Origin: Streptomyces sp. CB02923
GTDB taxonomy: Bacteria; Actinomycetota; Actinomycetes; Streptomycetales; Streptomycetaceae
NCBI RefSeq assembly: GCF_001905005.1
Contig: NZ_LWKZ01000004.1
Location: 70,094-134,093 of the forward strand
Length of the DNA stretch: 64,000 nt
Direction: 5' to 3'
How positions within the stretch are numbered: position 1 is the stretch's first letter; every line of letters starts with the position of its first letter. The notes beneath the pieces are model-generated. The model was not told where the DNA came from. It made no database searches and saw nothing but the letters and a program-made list of their open reading frames with translations. The translations under genes were made by a program, and so were the position numbers. Below, piece after piece: positions 37,257 to 45,174 of the stretch.

Positions 37257-38924
37257 ATGCGGTGGATTGTCGGGGGATCTGGGGACGGGGGTGTGTCGGC
37301 TTGTGCTGTGGATTCGGGCGGGCGGCCGGTGGGGGTGCCGGTTCGGGCGGGGAGCGTGGCGGAGGCCGTGCGCGCGTGTCCCGACGCGGAGCGGTGGGTG
37401 TGGCGGTCGACGGCGGAGACGTACCGGAAGCTGCTCGCGGCAGGCGTCCGCGTCGAGCGGTGCTATGACGTCGAGGCGGCCGAGGCGCTGCTGATCGGGC
37501 ATGAGGAGGGCCAGTCGGGCCAGCCGCGCTCGCTGGCCGCGGCCTGGGCCCGCCTGCACCGGCTGCCGGTGCCCGACGACCCGCCGGTGCGGGGCGCGGA
37601 GACCCAGCCGTCGCTGTTCGAGCCGGGGCCGGTGCCGCTGCCTCCGGGGGTGGACGAGTTCACGGCGCTGCTGGCGGTGTACGCCGGGCAGTTGGAGCGT
37701 ACGGAGCGGGCCGGGCATCCGGGGCGGATGCGGCTGCTGCTGGCCGCGGAGTCGGCCGGGATGCTCGTCGCCGCCGAGATGCGGCGGTCGGGGCTGCCGT
37801 GGCGGGCGGACGTGCACCGGGAGCTGCTGGACGAGCTGCTCGGCGAGCGTTATCCGGGCGGCCTGGAGCCGCGCCGGATGGCGGAGCTGGCCGAGGAGGT
37901 CTCGCGGGCGTTCGGGGAGGGCGTACGGGTGCGCCCGGATCTGCCGGGCGAGATCGTCAAGGCGTTCGCCGGGGCCGGCATCGCGTTGCGGTCGACCCGT
38001 AAGTGGGAGTTGCAGGAGGTGCGGCATCCGGCGGTCGCGCCGCTGCTGGAGTACAAGAGCCTGTACCGGCTGCACACGGCGCACGGCTGGGCGTGGTTGC
38101 AGCAGTGGGTGCACGGGGGCCGTTTCCGCCCGGAGTACCTGCCCGGGGGCACGGTCTCGGGCCGCTGGACGACCAACGGCGGCGGAGCGCTCCAGATTCC
38201 CAAGGTCGTGCGCCGGGCCGTGGTGGCCGATCCCGGCTGGCGGCTGGTGGTCGCGGACGCCGAGCAGATGGAGCCGCGGGTGCTGGCGGCGGTTTCCCGG
38301 GACCGGGGGCTGATGGAGGTGGCGGGCAGTGGCCGCGATCTGTACGCCGACCTGGCGGCGCGCGCTTTCGGGGGCGACCGGGCGCAGGCGAAGCTGGGGC
38401 TGCTCGGCGCCATTTACGGCCAGACGTCCGGGGACGCCCTCAAGCACATGGCGGATCTGCGGCGGCGGTACCCGGACGCGGTGGAGTACGTGGACGTGGC
38501 CGCCCGCGCCGGCGAGGAGGGGCGTCTCGTACGGACGTGGCTGGGGCGCACCTGCCCGCCCGCCTCCGTGGCGCCGCCCGACGAGGCGGGTCTGCCGCAG
38601 GAGGAGGCACCGGCGTACGGCAGTACGGCGGGTGCCCGTGCCCGCGGACGGTTCACCCGGAACTTCGTGGTGCAGGGCAGTGCCGCCGACTGGGCGCTGC
38701 TGATGCTGGCCGCGTTGCGCCGTTCGCTGGCGCCGCTCCGGGCGGAGCTGGTCTTCTTCCAGCACGACGAGGTGATCGTGCACGCGCCCGCGGAGGAGGC
38801 GGCGACGGTGGCCGGGGCCGTCGCGGAGGCCGCCGAGCTGGCGGGGCGTGTCGCGTTCGGTGAGACGCCGGTCCGGTTCCCGTTCAGTACGGCGGTGGTG
38901 GAGTGCTACGCCGACGCGAAGTGA
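37257..38924 (+). CDS. Family A DNA polymerase (PolA-like, short actinobacterial form)
   Basis: 555 residues from ATG 37257 with GGGAAAG upstream. The C-terminal polymerase domain has motif A VVADAEQMEPRVLA (catalytic Asp), motif B RAQAKLGLLGAIYGQTSG and motif C FFQHDEVIVHA (catalytic Asp-Glu). SGRWTTNGGGALQIPK is the palm/fingers signature. The N-terminal about 200 residues occupy the exonuclease position but show no DxE motif, so proofreading is probably absent. This protein type is annotated in streptomycetes as bifunctional exonuclease/polymerase. It is much shorter than PolI (about 900 residues) and is likely accessory, for instance in repair. Confidence 0.9.
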   Translation: MRWIVGGSGDGGVSACAVDSGGRPVGVPVRAGSVAEAVRACPDAERWVWRSTAETYRKLLAAGVRVERCYDVEAAEALLIGHEEGQSGQPRSLAAAWARLHRLPVPDDPPVRGAETQPSLFEPGPVPLPPGVDEFTALLAVYAGQLERTERAGHPGRMRLLLAAESAGMLVAAEMRRSGLPWRADVHRELLDELLGERYPGGLEPRRMAELAEEVSRAFGEGVRVRPDLPGEIVKAFAGAGIALRSTRKWELQEVRHPAVAPLLEYKSLYRLHTAHGWAWLQQWVHGGRFRPEYLPGGTVSGRWTTNGGGALQIPKVVRRAVVADPGWRLVVADAEQMEPRVLAAVSRDRGLMEVAGSGRDLYADLAARAFGGDRAQAKLGLLGAIYGQTSGDALKHMADLRRRYPDAVEYVDVAARAGEEGRLVRTWLGRTCPPASVAPPDEAGLPQEEAPAYGSTAGARARGRFTRNFVVQGSAADWALLMLAALRRSLAPLRAELVFFQHDEVIVHAPAEEAATVAGAVAEAAELAGRVAFGETPVRFPFSTAVVECYADAK

Positions 38925-38926
38925 CG

Positions 38927-39069
38927 GGGGGGAGGCAGAGAGGCAGAGAGGCAGTGGGAGGGGTGAGGCAGTGGGGCAGTGGGGCAGTGAGGTGGTGAGG
39001 TGGTGAGGCTGCGGGGGTAGGCGGGGAGAGGGGGAAGAGAAGGGGTGGGGGAGGAAGGGAGAGGAGTGA
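38927..39069 (+). repeat. Long polypurine/GGCAG repeat tract
   Basis: 143 nt that are nearly all G and A on the plus strand. It contains runs of GAGGCAGA, GGGGCAGT and GAGGTGGT in tandem and ends at the GTG of the esterase gene. It provides the AGGAG ribosome site. G-quadruplex or triplex formation is plausible. Confidence 0.8.
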
Positions 39070-40041
39070 GTGCCTGCCGTGCATGTACATCCTGAGCTCG
39101 CGCCCGTACTGGAGGAGTTGCCTCCGCTTCTCGACCCGTACGCCGACATCGAGGGCACCCGCGCCGGTCTGCACGCGCTGGCCCGCCACTTCCCGGCGGA
39201 CCGCGACGGGGTGACCAGCGAGCGGTTCGCCGTGCCGCGTCCGGACGGTTCGCGGCTGGCCCTGGAGGTCTACCGGCCGGTGGACGCGCCCGGTCCGCTG
39301 CCCGGGGTGCTGCACTTCCACGGTGGCGGTTACACGTTCGGGCAGGCGCCGCCCGGTGAGGACCGTACGGCGATCGAGCTGGTCCGCGAGGTGCGGGCCG
39401 CGGTGGTCTCCGTGGAGTACCGCCTCGCTCCGGAGCACCCGTGCCCGGCGGCGGCCGAGGACTGCTTCCTCGCCCTGGAGTGGACGGCCGGCCGGGCCGC
39501 GGCGCTCGGTGTGGATGCCGCGCGCCTCGCGGTCAGCGGGCAGTCGGCCGGGGGCGGGCTCGCCGCCGCCGTCGCGCTGATGGCGCGTGACCGGGGCGGC
39601 CCGGCCCTCGTCCACCAGGCGTTGATCGTGCCCGACCTGGACGACGCGGCCGGTACGGGCCCGACGCCCGCGGACAGTGACCCGCGGCTGCCCGACGGCG
39701 CGTTCATCCAGCAGGGCTGGCGGCACTACACGCCCGAGGGCGCCGCCGCGTACCCGTACGCGGCGGCGGCCCGCGCCACCGATCTGCGCGGCCTGCCCGC
39801 CGCCTGCGTCGTCGTCTGCGGACTCGACCCGCTCCGGGACGCCGGGCTCGCCCACGCCCGTCGGCTGATGGACGCCGAGGTGCAGGTCGCGCTGCACTAC
39901 GTGGCAGGGGCCTGGCACGGTTTCGAGATGTTCGCACCGGATTCCCGGCTCGCGCGGGAGACGACCGCCCACTGGACCGGCCTGCTGCGTGCCGCGCTGC
40001 ACGGGGAGGAGGAGTACGTCATGGCCGCGCCGGTGCCCTGA
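39070..40041 (+). CDS. Alpha/beta hydrolase, hormone-sensitive-lipase family esterase
   Basis: 323 residues from GTG 39070. HSL-family features: oxyanion motif HFHGGGYTFG near 93-102, VEYRLAPEHPCPAAAEDC, nucleophile elbow SGQSAGGGLAAAV with Ser near 161, Asp in CGLDPLRDAG, and His in VAGAWHGFEMF. Predicted carboxylesterase of short acyl or aromatic esters, cytosolic. It may be co-transcribed with the polymerase gene 145 bp upstream, although the purine tract separates them. Confidence 0.93.
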   Translation: MPAVHVHPELAPVLEELPPLLDPYADIEGTRAGLHALARHFPADRDGVTSERFAVPRPDGSRLALEVYRPVDAPGPLPGVLHFHGGGYTFGQAPPGEDRTAIELVREVRAAVVSVEYRLAPEHPCPAAAEDCFLALEWTAGRAAALGVDAARLAVSGQSAGGGLAAAVALMARDRGGPALVHQALIVPDLDDAAGTGPTPADSDPRLPDGAFIQQGWRHYTPEGAAAYPYAAAARATDLRGLPAACVVVCGLDPLRDAGLAHARRLMDAEVQVALHYVAGAWHGFEMFAPDSRLARETTAHWTGLLRAALHGEEEYVMAAPVP

Positions 40042-40099
40042 CGGCCGCCGCCGTCGCGGCACTCAGCCGGATGCCGCTGCCGTCGCGGCCAGGTGTGTC

Positions 40100-40137
40100 G
40101 TCCCGGGACGTTGGTGACGTCCCGGGACGTCGGTGAC
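40100..40137. repeat. 19-bp direct repeat with embedded palindrome upstream of the DeoR gene
   Basis: Two head-to-tail copies of GTCCCGGGACGTNGGTGAC (40100-40118, 40119-40137). The second carries the perfect 14-bp palindrome ACGTCCCGGGACGT at 40117-40130. It lies 125 bp upstream of the DeoR gene and could be an operator. Confidence 0.7.
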
Positions 40138-40261
40138 AGCCGACGCGCCGTACGCGGTGGCCGGGGCGCCCGTCGGGCACGCTTCGTCCGGAGCGGCGAC
40201 CCCGGCGTGACCACGCCATAGACTCGACGGGCAGCCGAGAACGTACGGAAAGGGATCAGCG

Positions 40262-41209
40262 TTGGCCGACACCGGAGGGACTCCAGACGCCTCGGCACCG
40301 GCACCGGCCACGGACGCGGAAGCGGCCACGGACGCGGACGCGGAACGGCCGGCGAAGCCCGCGGAGTCCGCAGCGCCCGTGAAGAACGCCAAGAGCGGCG
40401 GGTCACCGGCCACGGCGCCCGAGGGCAAACTGGGCCCCAAGGACCGGCGCAAGCGGATCGCGGACCGGGTGCTGGCCGAGGGGCAGGTCAGCATCGAGGA
40501 CCTGGTGCAGGAGCTGGGCGTCAGCCAGATGACGGTCCACCGTGATCTGGACTCCCTGGAGCACCAGGGCTGGCTGCGCAAGGTGCGCGGCGGGGCGACC
40601 GCCGCGCCCAACGCGCTGTTCGAGTCCAACGCGCGCTGGCGCGGCAACGAGCAGGTGGCGGCGAAGGAGGCGATCTGCGCGGCGGCGCTGGCCATCGCCG
40701 AGCCCGGCCAGGCCGTGATCATCGACGACTCCAGTACGGCGCTGCCGCTGGCCCGCTCGCTCGCCTCGCGCGGCGCGTACACGGTCATCACCAACTCGCT
40801 CCAGGTCATCAACGAGCTGGCCGAGGAGCCCGACATCCGGGTGATCGCGCTGGGCGGCGAGTACCACGCCGCCTTCAACGCCTTCCTCGGCATGTCCACG
40901 GCCGACATCGCCCGCAGTTTCCGCGCCGATGTCGCGTTCCTGTCCACCTCCGCCGTCGACAACGGCCACTGCTACCACCAGGCGCAGGAGAACGTCCTGG
41001 TCAAGCGGGCTCTGATGGCTGCGGCGCGGCACAAGGTGCTGCTGGTGGACCACTCCAAGTTCGGCCGCCAGGCGCTGTACGAGCTGGCGCCGCTGGCCGA
41101 TTTCGACCTCGTCATCTCCGACGAGCAGCTTCCACAGGAGGAGCGGGACGCGCTCCAAGCCCTGGGAGTACGGTACGAGTTGGCTACGGAGGGGACGCAT
41201 CGGTCATGA
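40262..41209 (+). CDS. DeoR-family transcriptional regulator
   Basis: 315 residues from TTG 40262 with AAGGGATCAGCG upstream. The first 60 residues are a low-complexity Ala/Pro/Asp/Glu tail. The DeoR helix-turn-helix follows: RRKRIADRVLAEGQVSIEDLVQELGVSQMTVHRDLDSLEHQGWLRKVRGGA at about 60-110. The effector domain (phosphosugar-isomerase-like) has IDDSSTALPLARSL, VITNSLQVINEL and LGGEYH, the sugar-phosphate contact loops. It normally senses a phosphorylated sugar. Its stop overlaps the RidA-like gene (ATGA), so the two are coupled. Confidence 0.94.
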   Translation: MADTGGTPDASAPAPATDAEAATDADAERPAKPAESAAPVKNAKSGGSPATAPEGKLGPKDRRKRIADRVLAEGQVSIEDLVQELGVSQMTVHRDLDSLEHQGWLRKVRGGATAAPNALFESNARWRGNEQVAAKEAICAAALAIAEPGQAVIIDDSSTALPLARSLASRGAYTVITNSLQVINELAEEPDIRVIALGGEYHAAFNAFLGMSTADIARSFRADVAFLSTSAVDNGHCYHQAQENVLVKRALMAAARHKVLLVDHSKFGRQALYELAPLADFDLVISDEQLPQEERDALQALGVRYELATEGTHRS

Positions 41210-41697
41210 GTGACGGGCGGGAACGGGACGGGGAGCGGGAGCAGGGCCGGAGCCGGGAGCGGGACCGGGACCGGAGCCGGGACCGGAGCCGGGCAAGTGG
41301 CGGCTTGGAGCGGGTGAATCCGCCCGAGCTGTCGCCGCCGACCGGCTTCAGCCACGCCGTGCGGGCCGCGCCCGGGACGATCGTGTTCCTGGCCGGGCAG
41401 ACCGCGCTGGACGGGGCGGGCCGCATCGCCGGGGACGGCGTCGTCGAGCAGTTCGAACGGGCGCTGGCCAACCTCCTGACCGCGGCGGCGGCCGCCGGCG
41501 CGGGCCCCGGCGACCTGGCCAAACTGACCGTCTTCGCCGTGGACGTGGCCGACTACCGCAGCAACGCGGCGGCCATCGGCCGGGTGTGGAAACGGCTGGT
41601 CGGCGGCGACTACCCGGCGATGGCGGTGATCGGCGCTACGCGGCTGTGGGACGAGGCGGCGCTCGTGGAGATCGAGGGCTTCGCGGTGGTCCGATAG
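41206..41697 (+). CDS. RidA-family (YjgF/enamine deaminase-like) protein
   Basis: 163 residues. RidA core from about 35: VNPPELSPPTGFSHAVRAAPGTIVFLAGQTALDG, then FERALANLLTAAAAAGAGPGDLAKLTVFAVDVADYR and MAVIGATRLWDEAALVEIEGFAVV. The usual catalytic Arg (in the PxxRxxV position) is replaced by the MAVIGATRL region, so enamine deamination should be tested. The N-terminal 32 residues are an Arg/Asp/Glu/Ser repeat (RERDRDRSRDRSR) coded by a tandem GGGACCGGAGCC element. Overlaps DeoR by 4 nt. Confidence 0.87.
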   Translation: MSDGRERDGEREQGRSRERDRDRSRDRSRASGGLERVNPPELSPPTGFSHAVRAAPGTIVFLAGQTALDGAGRIAGDGVVEQFERALANLLTAAAAAGAGPGDLAKLTVFAVDVADYRSNAAAIGRVWKRLVGGDYPAMAVIGATRLWDEAALVEIEGFAVVR

Positions 41698-41703
41698 CCG
41701 CAC

Positions 41704-41826
41704 ACGGGCCCCAGGCCACCGGCCGGTCCCACGCCACCGGCCGCCCTCACACCGCCGTTCGGTCCCATGCCACCGTTCGGTCCCACACCACCGGCCGCCC
41801 TCACACCACCGTCGGCCCTACGCCAC
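41704..41826. repeat. Tandem CCACCGGCCG / TTCGGTCCCA repeat between convergent genes
   Basis: About 120 bp in which CCACCGGCCGCCCTCACAC (41734, 41790) and TTCGGTCCCA (41758, 41776) units alternate. The array runs into the stop codon of the N-acetyltransferase gene. Confidence 0.75.
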
Positions 41827-42657
41827 CGGCTGTTCGCGGTGCAGCGCCACCAGATCGGCCGCGTCCCGCTCGTCCAGTACGAGCCCGAAGTCCGTCTCCA
41901 GTACGGCCGGGATCTCCTCGGCCGGAATCCGGCGCACCTCGCGGGACCAGTCGGGGCGGGTCAGCGTCAGCTCCGTACCGATCAGGGTGCGCCGCAGGTC
42001 CGGGGCGGGCTGCTGGACCACCATCCGGCCGGTGAACGGCGAGCGCGGGTGGGTGGAGATGTAGTAGTTGAAGACGCCGTAGTCGGCCGGGTGGCGCGCC
42101 TCCGGGCCGAAGGCGTACAGGTCGAACCAGCCGTCCTCGTGCTGCGAGCGCAGCACCCAGGTGCCGTCGTCCCCCTCCCGCACCAGGCCGAGCGTCCAGC
42201 CGCCCTGCCGGGCCTCGAAGCCGTCGCGCAGCGGGACCGGCTCCAGCAGCGCCTCGCCGCCGAAGCCGACATCGGTGATCCAGTCCTCGCCGTCCAGCCG
42301 CACCGTGAGCAGGGCATGGGTGACCGGCCGGATCTTGGCCTCGCCCATGCGGATGCGGGCGCCCAGGCCCGTGACCCGGAAGCCGAGGCGCTCCAGCGCG
42401 GCGGCGTACAGCAGGTTCTGCTCGTAGCAGTAGCCGCCGCGGCGGCGGCCGACCATCTTCTCCTGGAGGGACTTCACGTCCAGGAGGACCGGCCGCCCCA
42501 GGACGATCTCCAGGTTCTCGAAGCCGAAGGTGGCGGCGTGCCGGGCGTGCAGCTTCCGCAGGGTGGTCTCCGTCGGTGCGCGCTCGCCCTCGTATCCGAT
42601 GCGTGCGAGGTACGCGTCGAGGTCCAGCTGGTCCCCGCCCCAGACGGTGTCGGTCAT
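41818..42657 (-). CDS. nat: Arylamine N-acetyltransferase
   Basis: 279 residues from ATG 42657 with AGAGGA upstream. The Cys-His-Asp triad is visible: Cys in GRRRGGYCYEQNLLYA near 71, His in KIRPVTHALLTVRL near 110, Asp in WITDVGFGGEALLEPV near 127. It transfers acetyl from acetyl-CoA to arylamines and related amines; homologs in antibiotic clusters form amide bonds, but here the context is a stand-alone gene. The C-terminus ends inside a tandem repeat zone. Confidence 0.94.
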   Translation of the reverse strand: MTDTVWGGDQLDLDAYLARIGYEGERAPTETTLRKLHARHAATFGFENLEIVLGRPVLLDVKSLQEKMVGRRRGGYCYEQNLLYAAALERLGFRVTGLGARIRMGEAKIRPVTHALLTVRLDGEDWITDVGFGGEALLEPVPLRDGFEARQGGWTLGLVREGDDGTWVLRSQHEDGWFDLYAFGPEARHPADYGVFNYYISTHPRSPFTGRMVVQQPAPDLRRTLIGTELTLTRPDWSREVRRIPAEEIPAVLETDFGLVLDERDAADLVALHREQPVA

Positions 42658-42766
42658 GATCGGTCCTCTGCTCTTTCCGCGCCGGGCGCTGTGGGGCGGC
42701 GGCCGGCGACTGCTCACCCGCGGCCGGTGAAGCGCCCCCTGCGACCCTACGAGACGGCCGGTGCCC

Positions 42767-43663
42767 TCAGACGATGACCCCGTCGAAGCCGTAAGCGGAA
42801 GCGATGCGCGAGTAGTTCCGCAGGGGCACGTCCCAGGCGAAGACCTCCATCCGGCGGCCGTGTACGCCGCGCAGCCGGTGGACGGCGGCCACGTACTGCG
42901 CGTTCACCTTGGACAGCTGCGGGTTGATCTGGTCGGCGAAGCGCGCGTACGACGCCAGTGCGTTCAGCGGCGGGTTGCCCAGGAACCCCGTACGGACGGC
43001 GGGCACCAGCCGGCGCACCGTCTGCACGCTGCTCGCGCTGAAACTCTGCACCACCAGCCGGCGGCGCGCGTGCCCCCGGTCGAGCCAGCCCGCGCCGGAC
43101 AGCTCCTTGACGATGCGTGCCTCGATGCCGGGATACAGCTGCGGGCTCTTGATCTCCAGCAGCAGCCGCAGGTCGTGGTCCTCCATACGCCGCAGGAACT
43201 CCCCGAGCGTCGGCACGCGTTCGCTCGCGAAGCGCTTCCCGAACCAGCTTCCGGCGTCCAGCCGCGCGATCTCGGCGGCCGTGAAGTCGCGCACCCGCCA
43301 GGGGGCGCGCTGGGGGAACAGGCGCCGGGCGTTGGTGGTCCGCGCCAGCGTGGGGTCGTGCATCACCACCAGCTTCCCGTCCCGGGTCTGCTGTACGTCG
43401 TTCTCGACCCAGGTGAAGCCCTGGCGGTCCGCGGCGTCCACCGCGGCGAGGGTGTTCTCCGGCGCCACCTGGGAAGCGCCCCGGTGCGCGACGACGACCG
43501 GGCCGGAGAGCCAGGGAATGCGCACCACACCGGCCAGCGGGGCCGCCGCCCGGCCGACGGCGCCCGCGCTGGCATGCGCGCTACCTGCACAGACGGGGGT
43601 CAGAGCCGCGATCATCAGTGCGCATCCGGTGGCCGCCGCAACACGCAACGAGCTCTGGTTCAT
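42767..43663 (-). CDS. Secreted glycerophosphodiester phosphodiesterase
   Basis: 298 residues from ATG 43663 with GGGAGG upstream. A signal peptide covers about residues 1-31 (RVAAATGCALMIAALTPVCA, then GSAHASA). The GDPD TIM barrel begins VVVAHRGASQVAPENTLAAVDAADRQG, with metal/catalytic residues His and Arg in HRG, Glu in PENT, and VENDVQQTRDGKLVVMHDPTLART carrying the second His. It hydrolyses deacylated phospholipids outside the cell and releases glycerol phosphate. No phosphate regulator is adjacent. Confidence 0.95.
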   Translation of the reverse strand: MNQSSLRVAAATGCALMIAALTPVCAGSAHASAGAVGRAAAPLAGVVRIPWLSGPVVVAHRGASQVAPENTLAAVDAADRQGFTWVENDVQQTRDGKLVVMHDPTLARTTNARRLFPQRAPWRVRDFTAAEIARLDAGSWFGKRFASERVPTLGEFLRRMEDHDLRLLLEIKSPQLYPGIEARIVKELSGAGWLDRGHARRRLVVQSFSASSVQTVRRLVPAVRTGFLGNPPLNALASYARFADQINPQLSKVNAQYVAAVHRLRGVHGRRMEVFAWDVPLRNYSRIASAYGFDGVIV

Positions 43664-43798
43664 CGAGGGGCCTCCCGGCACGCCAATCGCGGACAGCAAC
43701 GACAGCGACAGCCTTGCCCCAATATGCCCTTAAGCATTCAAAAATGCCGCCAAGCGGGGCGTGCACTCCGGGGAGCGCGCGCCCCGGCGCGCCATGGG

Positions 43799-44806
43799 TC
43801 AGCGGGCGCCGTCGGCAGCCAGCAACCGGTACCGCGCCGCACCCGTACCGTCCGCCACTCCGTCACTATTACTCGCTTCGTCACCGTCTCCCGCTTTAAC
43901 CCCGTCTGTCACTCCGTCACCGTCCCCCGCTTCGCCCTCGTCCGCACCCTCGTCCCGCCGCACCAGCCCGCCGGTCGGCGCCGCGAAGTGGCTCCCGAGC
44001 ATCAGCGCACCGCTCCGCGCCACCTCGTCGAACAGCCACCGGCGCGTCCGTACGGCCTCCTCCGGGTCGATGTCGACACTGCTGCACAGCTCCGGGTGCG
44101 CCAGCTGCACGGGGTGGTGCACGCAGTCGCCGGTGATGACGGCCGACTCCCCCCGGCTGCGCAGGACGACCGCGCTCTGGCCGGGCGTGTGGCCGGGCGT
44201 CGGGACGAGGGTGAGGCCCGGGAGGATCTCGGTGCCCGGGGCGGCGACGTCGACCAGGTCCAGCAGGCCGTGTTCGCGTACGGGCTCGACCGAGTCGCGG
44301 AACATCTGACGGCGGCTCTCCTCCATCTCGACGCCGGACCAGTAGGTGTACTCGGTACGGGAGGTGAGGTAGCGGGCGCGGGGGAACGTCGGCTGCCAAC
44401 TGCCGTCGGGAGCCAGGCGGGTGTTCCAGCCGACGTGGTCCGCGTGGAGGTGCGTGAGGATCACGTAGTCGATCTGGTCCGGCGGGAAGCCGGCGGCGGT
44501 GAGCCGGTCGAGGTAGGGCGTGTCGAGCTGGTGCCAGGCGGGGTTGGCGCGCGTCTTGCCGTTGCCGATGCCGGTGTCGACCAGGACGCGCAGGCCGTCG
44601 ATCTCCAGCGCGAAGGTGTGCACGGCGGCGCGGAGGGTGCCGTCGGGGCGGGCGAACTCCGGAGCGAGCCACGGCACTTCGGAGACGAGTTCCGGCGTCG
44701 CCCCGGGGAGCAGCCAGGCGCCGGTCTCGGGCGGCAGCGCGACTTCGTCGATGCGGTGTACGACGACGTCGCCGACGTGCCAGCGGGTTTCGGGGTGGCG
44801 GGGCAT
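43799..44806 (-). CDS. Metallo-beta-lactamase-fold hydrolase
   Basis: 335 residues. The binuclear metal motif is THLHADHVGWN near 118-128, with the His in TPGHTPGQSAVV and the Asp in ITGDCVHHPVQL; the final metal His is in LMLGSHFAAPTGG. This resembles lactonase-type or alkylsulfatase-like MBL hydrolases. The last 55 residues are an odd low-complexity tail rich in Gly/Asp (GDGDGVTDGVKAGDGDEASNS), encoded by degenerate repeats. It is divergent from the AtzG-amidase pair across a 150-bp low-GC promoter zone with a TetR-like palindrome. Confidence 0.9.
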   Translation of the reverse strand: MPRHPETRWHVGDVVVHRIDEVALPPETGAWLLPGATPELVSEVPWLAPEFARPDGTLRAAVHTFALEIDGLRVLVDTGIGNGKTRANPAWHQLDTPYLDRLTAAGFPPDQIDYVILTHLHADHVGWNTRLAPDGSWQPTFPRARYLTSRTEYTYWSGVEMEESRRQMFRDSVEPVREHGLLDLVDVAAPGTEILPGLTLVPTPGHTPGQSAVVLRSRGESAVITGDCVHHPVQLAHPELCSSVDIDPEEAVRTRRWLFDEVARSGALMLGSHFAAPTGGLVRRDEGADEGEAGDGDGVTDGVKAGDGDEASNSDGVADGTGAARYRLLAADGAR

Positions 44807-44845
44807 GGGTCCTCCGTACGGGGCTGCGGGCTGGAGCCGGAATCC

Positions 44846-44866
44846 AAAGGCTAAATATTTGCCTTA
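44846..44866. promoter_or_regulatory. Putative TetR operator at MBL / AtzG divergent promoter
   Basis: AAAGGCTAAATATTTGCCTTA; arms AAGGC and GCCTT flank an AAATATTT core. The 10-bp core AAATATTTGC is also present in the palindrome upstream of the TetR gene (47416-47432). It lies 40 bp from the MBL start. Confidence 0.65.
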
Positions 44867-44898
44867 ACCGAGACTAGCCCTCTACGCTCCTTAAAAGC

Positions 44899-44912
44899 AA
44901 AGCATTAGCTTT
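44899..44912. promoter_or_regulatory. Second inverted repeat in the MBL / AtzG gap
   Basis: AAAGC-ATTA-GCTTT, perfect 5-bp arms, in the same A/T-rich patch, 47-60 bp ahead of the AtzG-like start. It may be part of a promoter or a second binding site. Confidence 0.4.
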
Positions 44913-44958
44913 AGACCGCACCCGGCCCTGCCGGCCCTTCTCCCCATACGGAGGCGCC

Positions 44959-45174
44959 ATGCCCTCTCCCGCCCTCTCCCCCGAAGACATCGCCCTCCTG
45001 GCCCGCCGCGCCGGGCTGCCGCTCCCCGAGGACCGCCTGGCCGGCGTCGCCGCCACCGTGCAGGTCATCGACACCGTCGTCGGCTCCCTGCGCGCCCTGC
45101 CCCTGGACGACACCCCGCCCGCCCCCGTCTTCACCGCCGCCCCCCGCGCCGCCCTCCACCGGAAGACCTCATGA
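44959..45174 (+). CDS. AtzG-like (DUF4089) small amidase partner
   Basis: 71 residues: LSPEDIALLARRAGLPLPEDRLAGVAATVQVIDTVVGSLRALPLDDTPPAPVF. The helical pattern and the ending LPLxDxPAPVF match the small AtzG/GatC-like subunits that stabilise an amidase. GGAGGCGCC lies just upstream. Its TGA overlaps the amidase ATG, strongly suggesting a complex with it. Confidence 0.8.
   Translation: MPSPALSPEDIALLARRAGLPLPEDRLAGVAATVQVIDTVVGSLRALPLDDTPPAPVFTAAPRAALHRKTS

Noticed and set aside
38931..39066. GAGGCAG and GTGAGGTGG repeats looked at as a CRISPR array
   Set aside because: The units are 6-9 bp without unique spacers; it is a simple-sequence purine tract.
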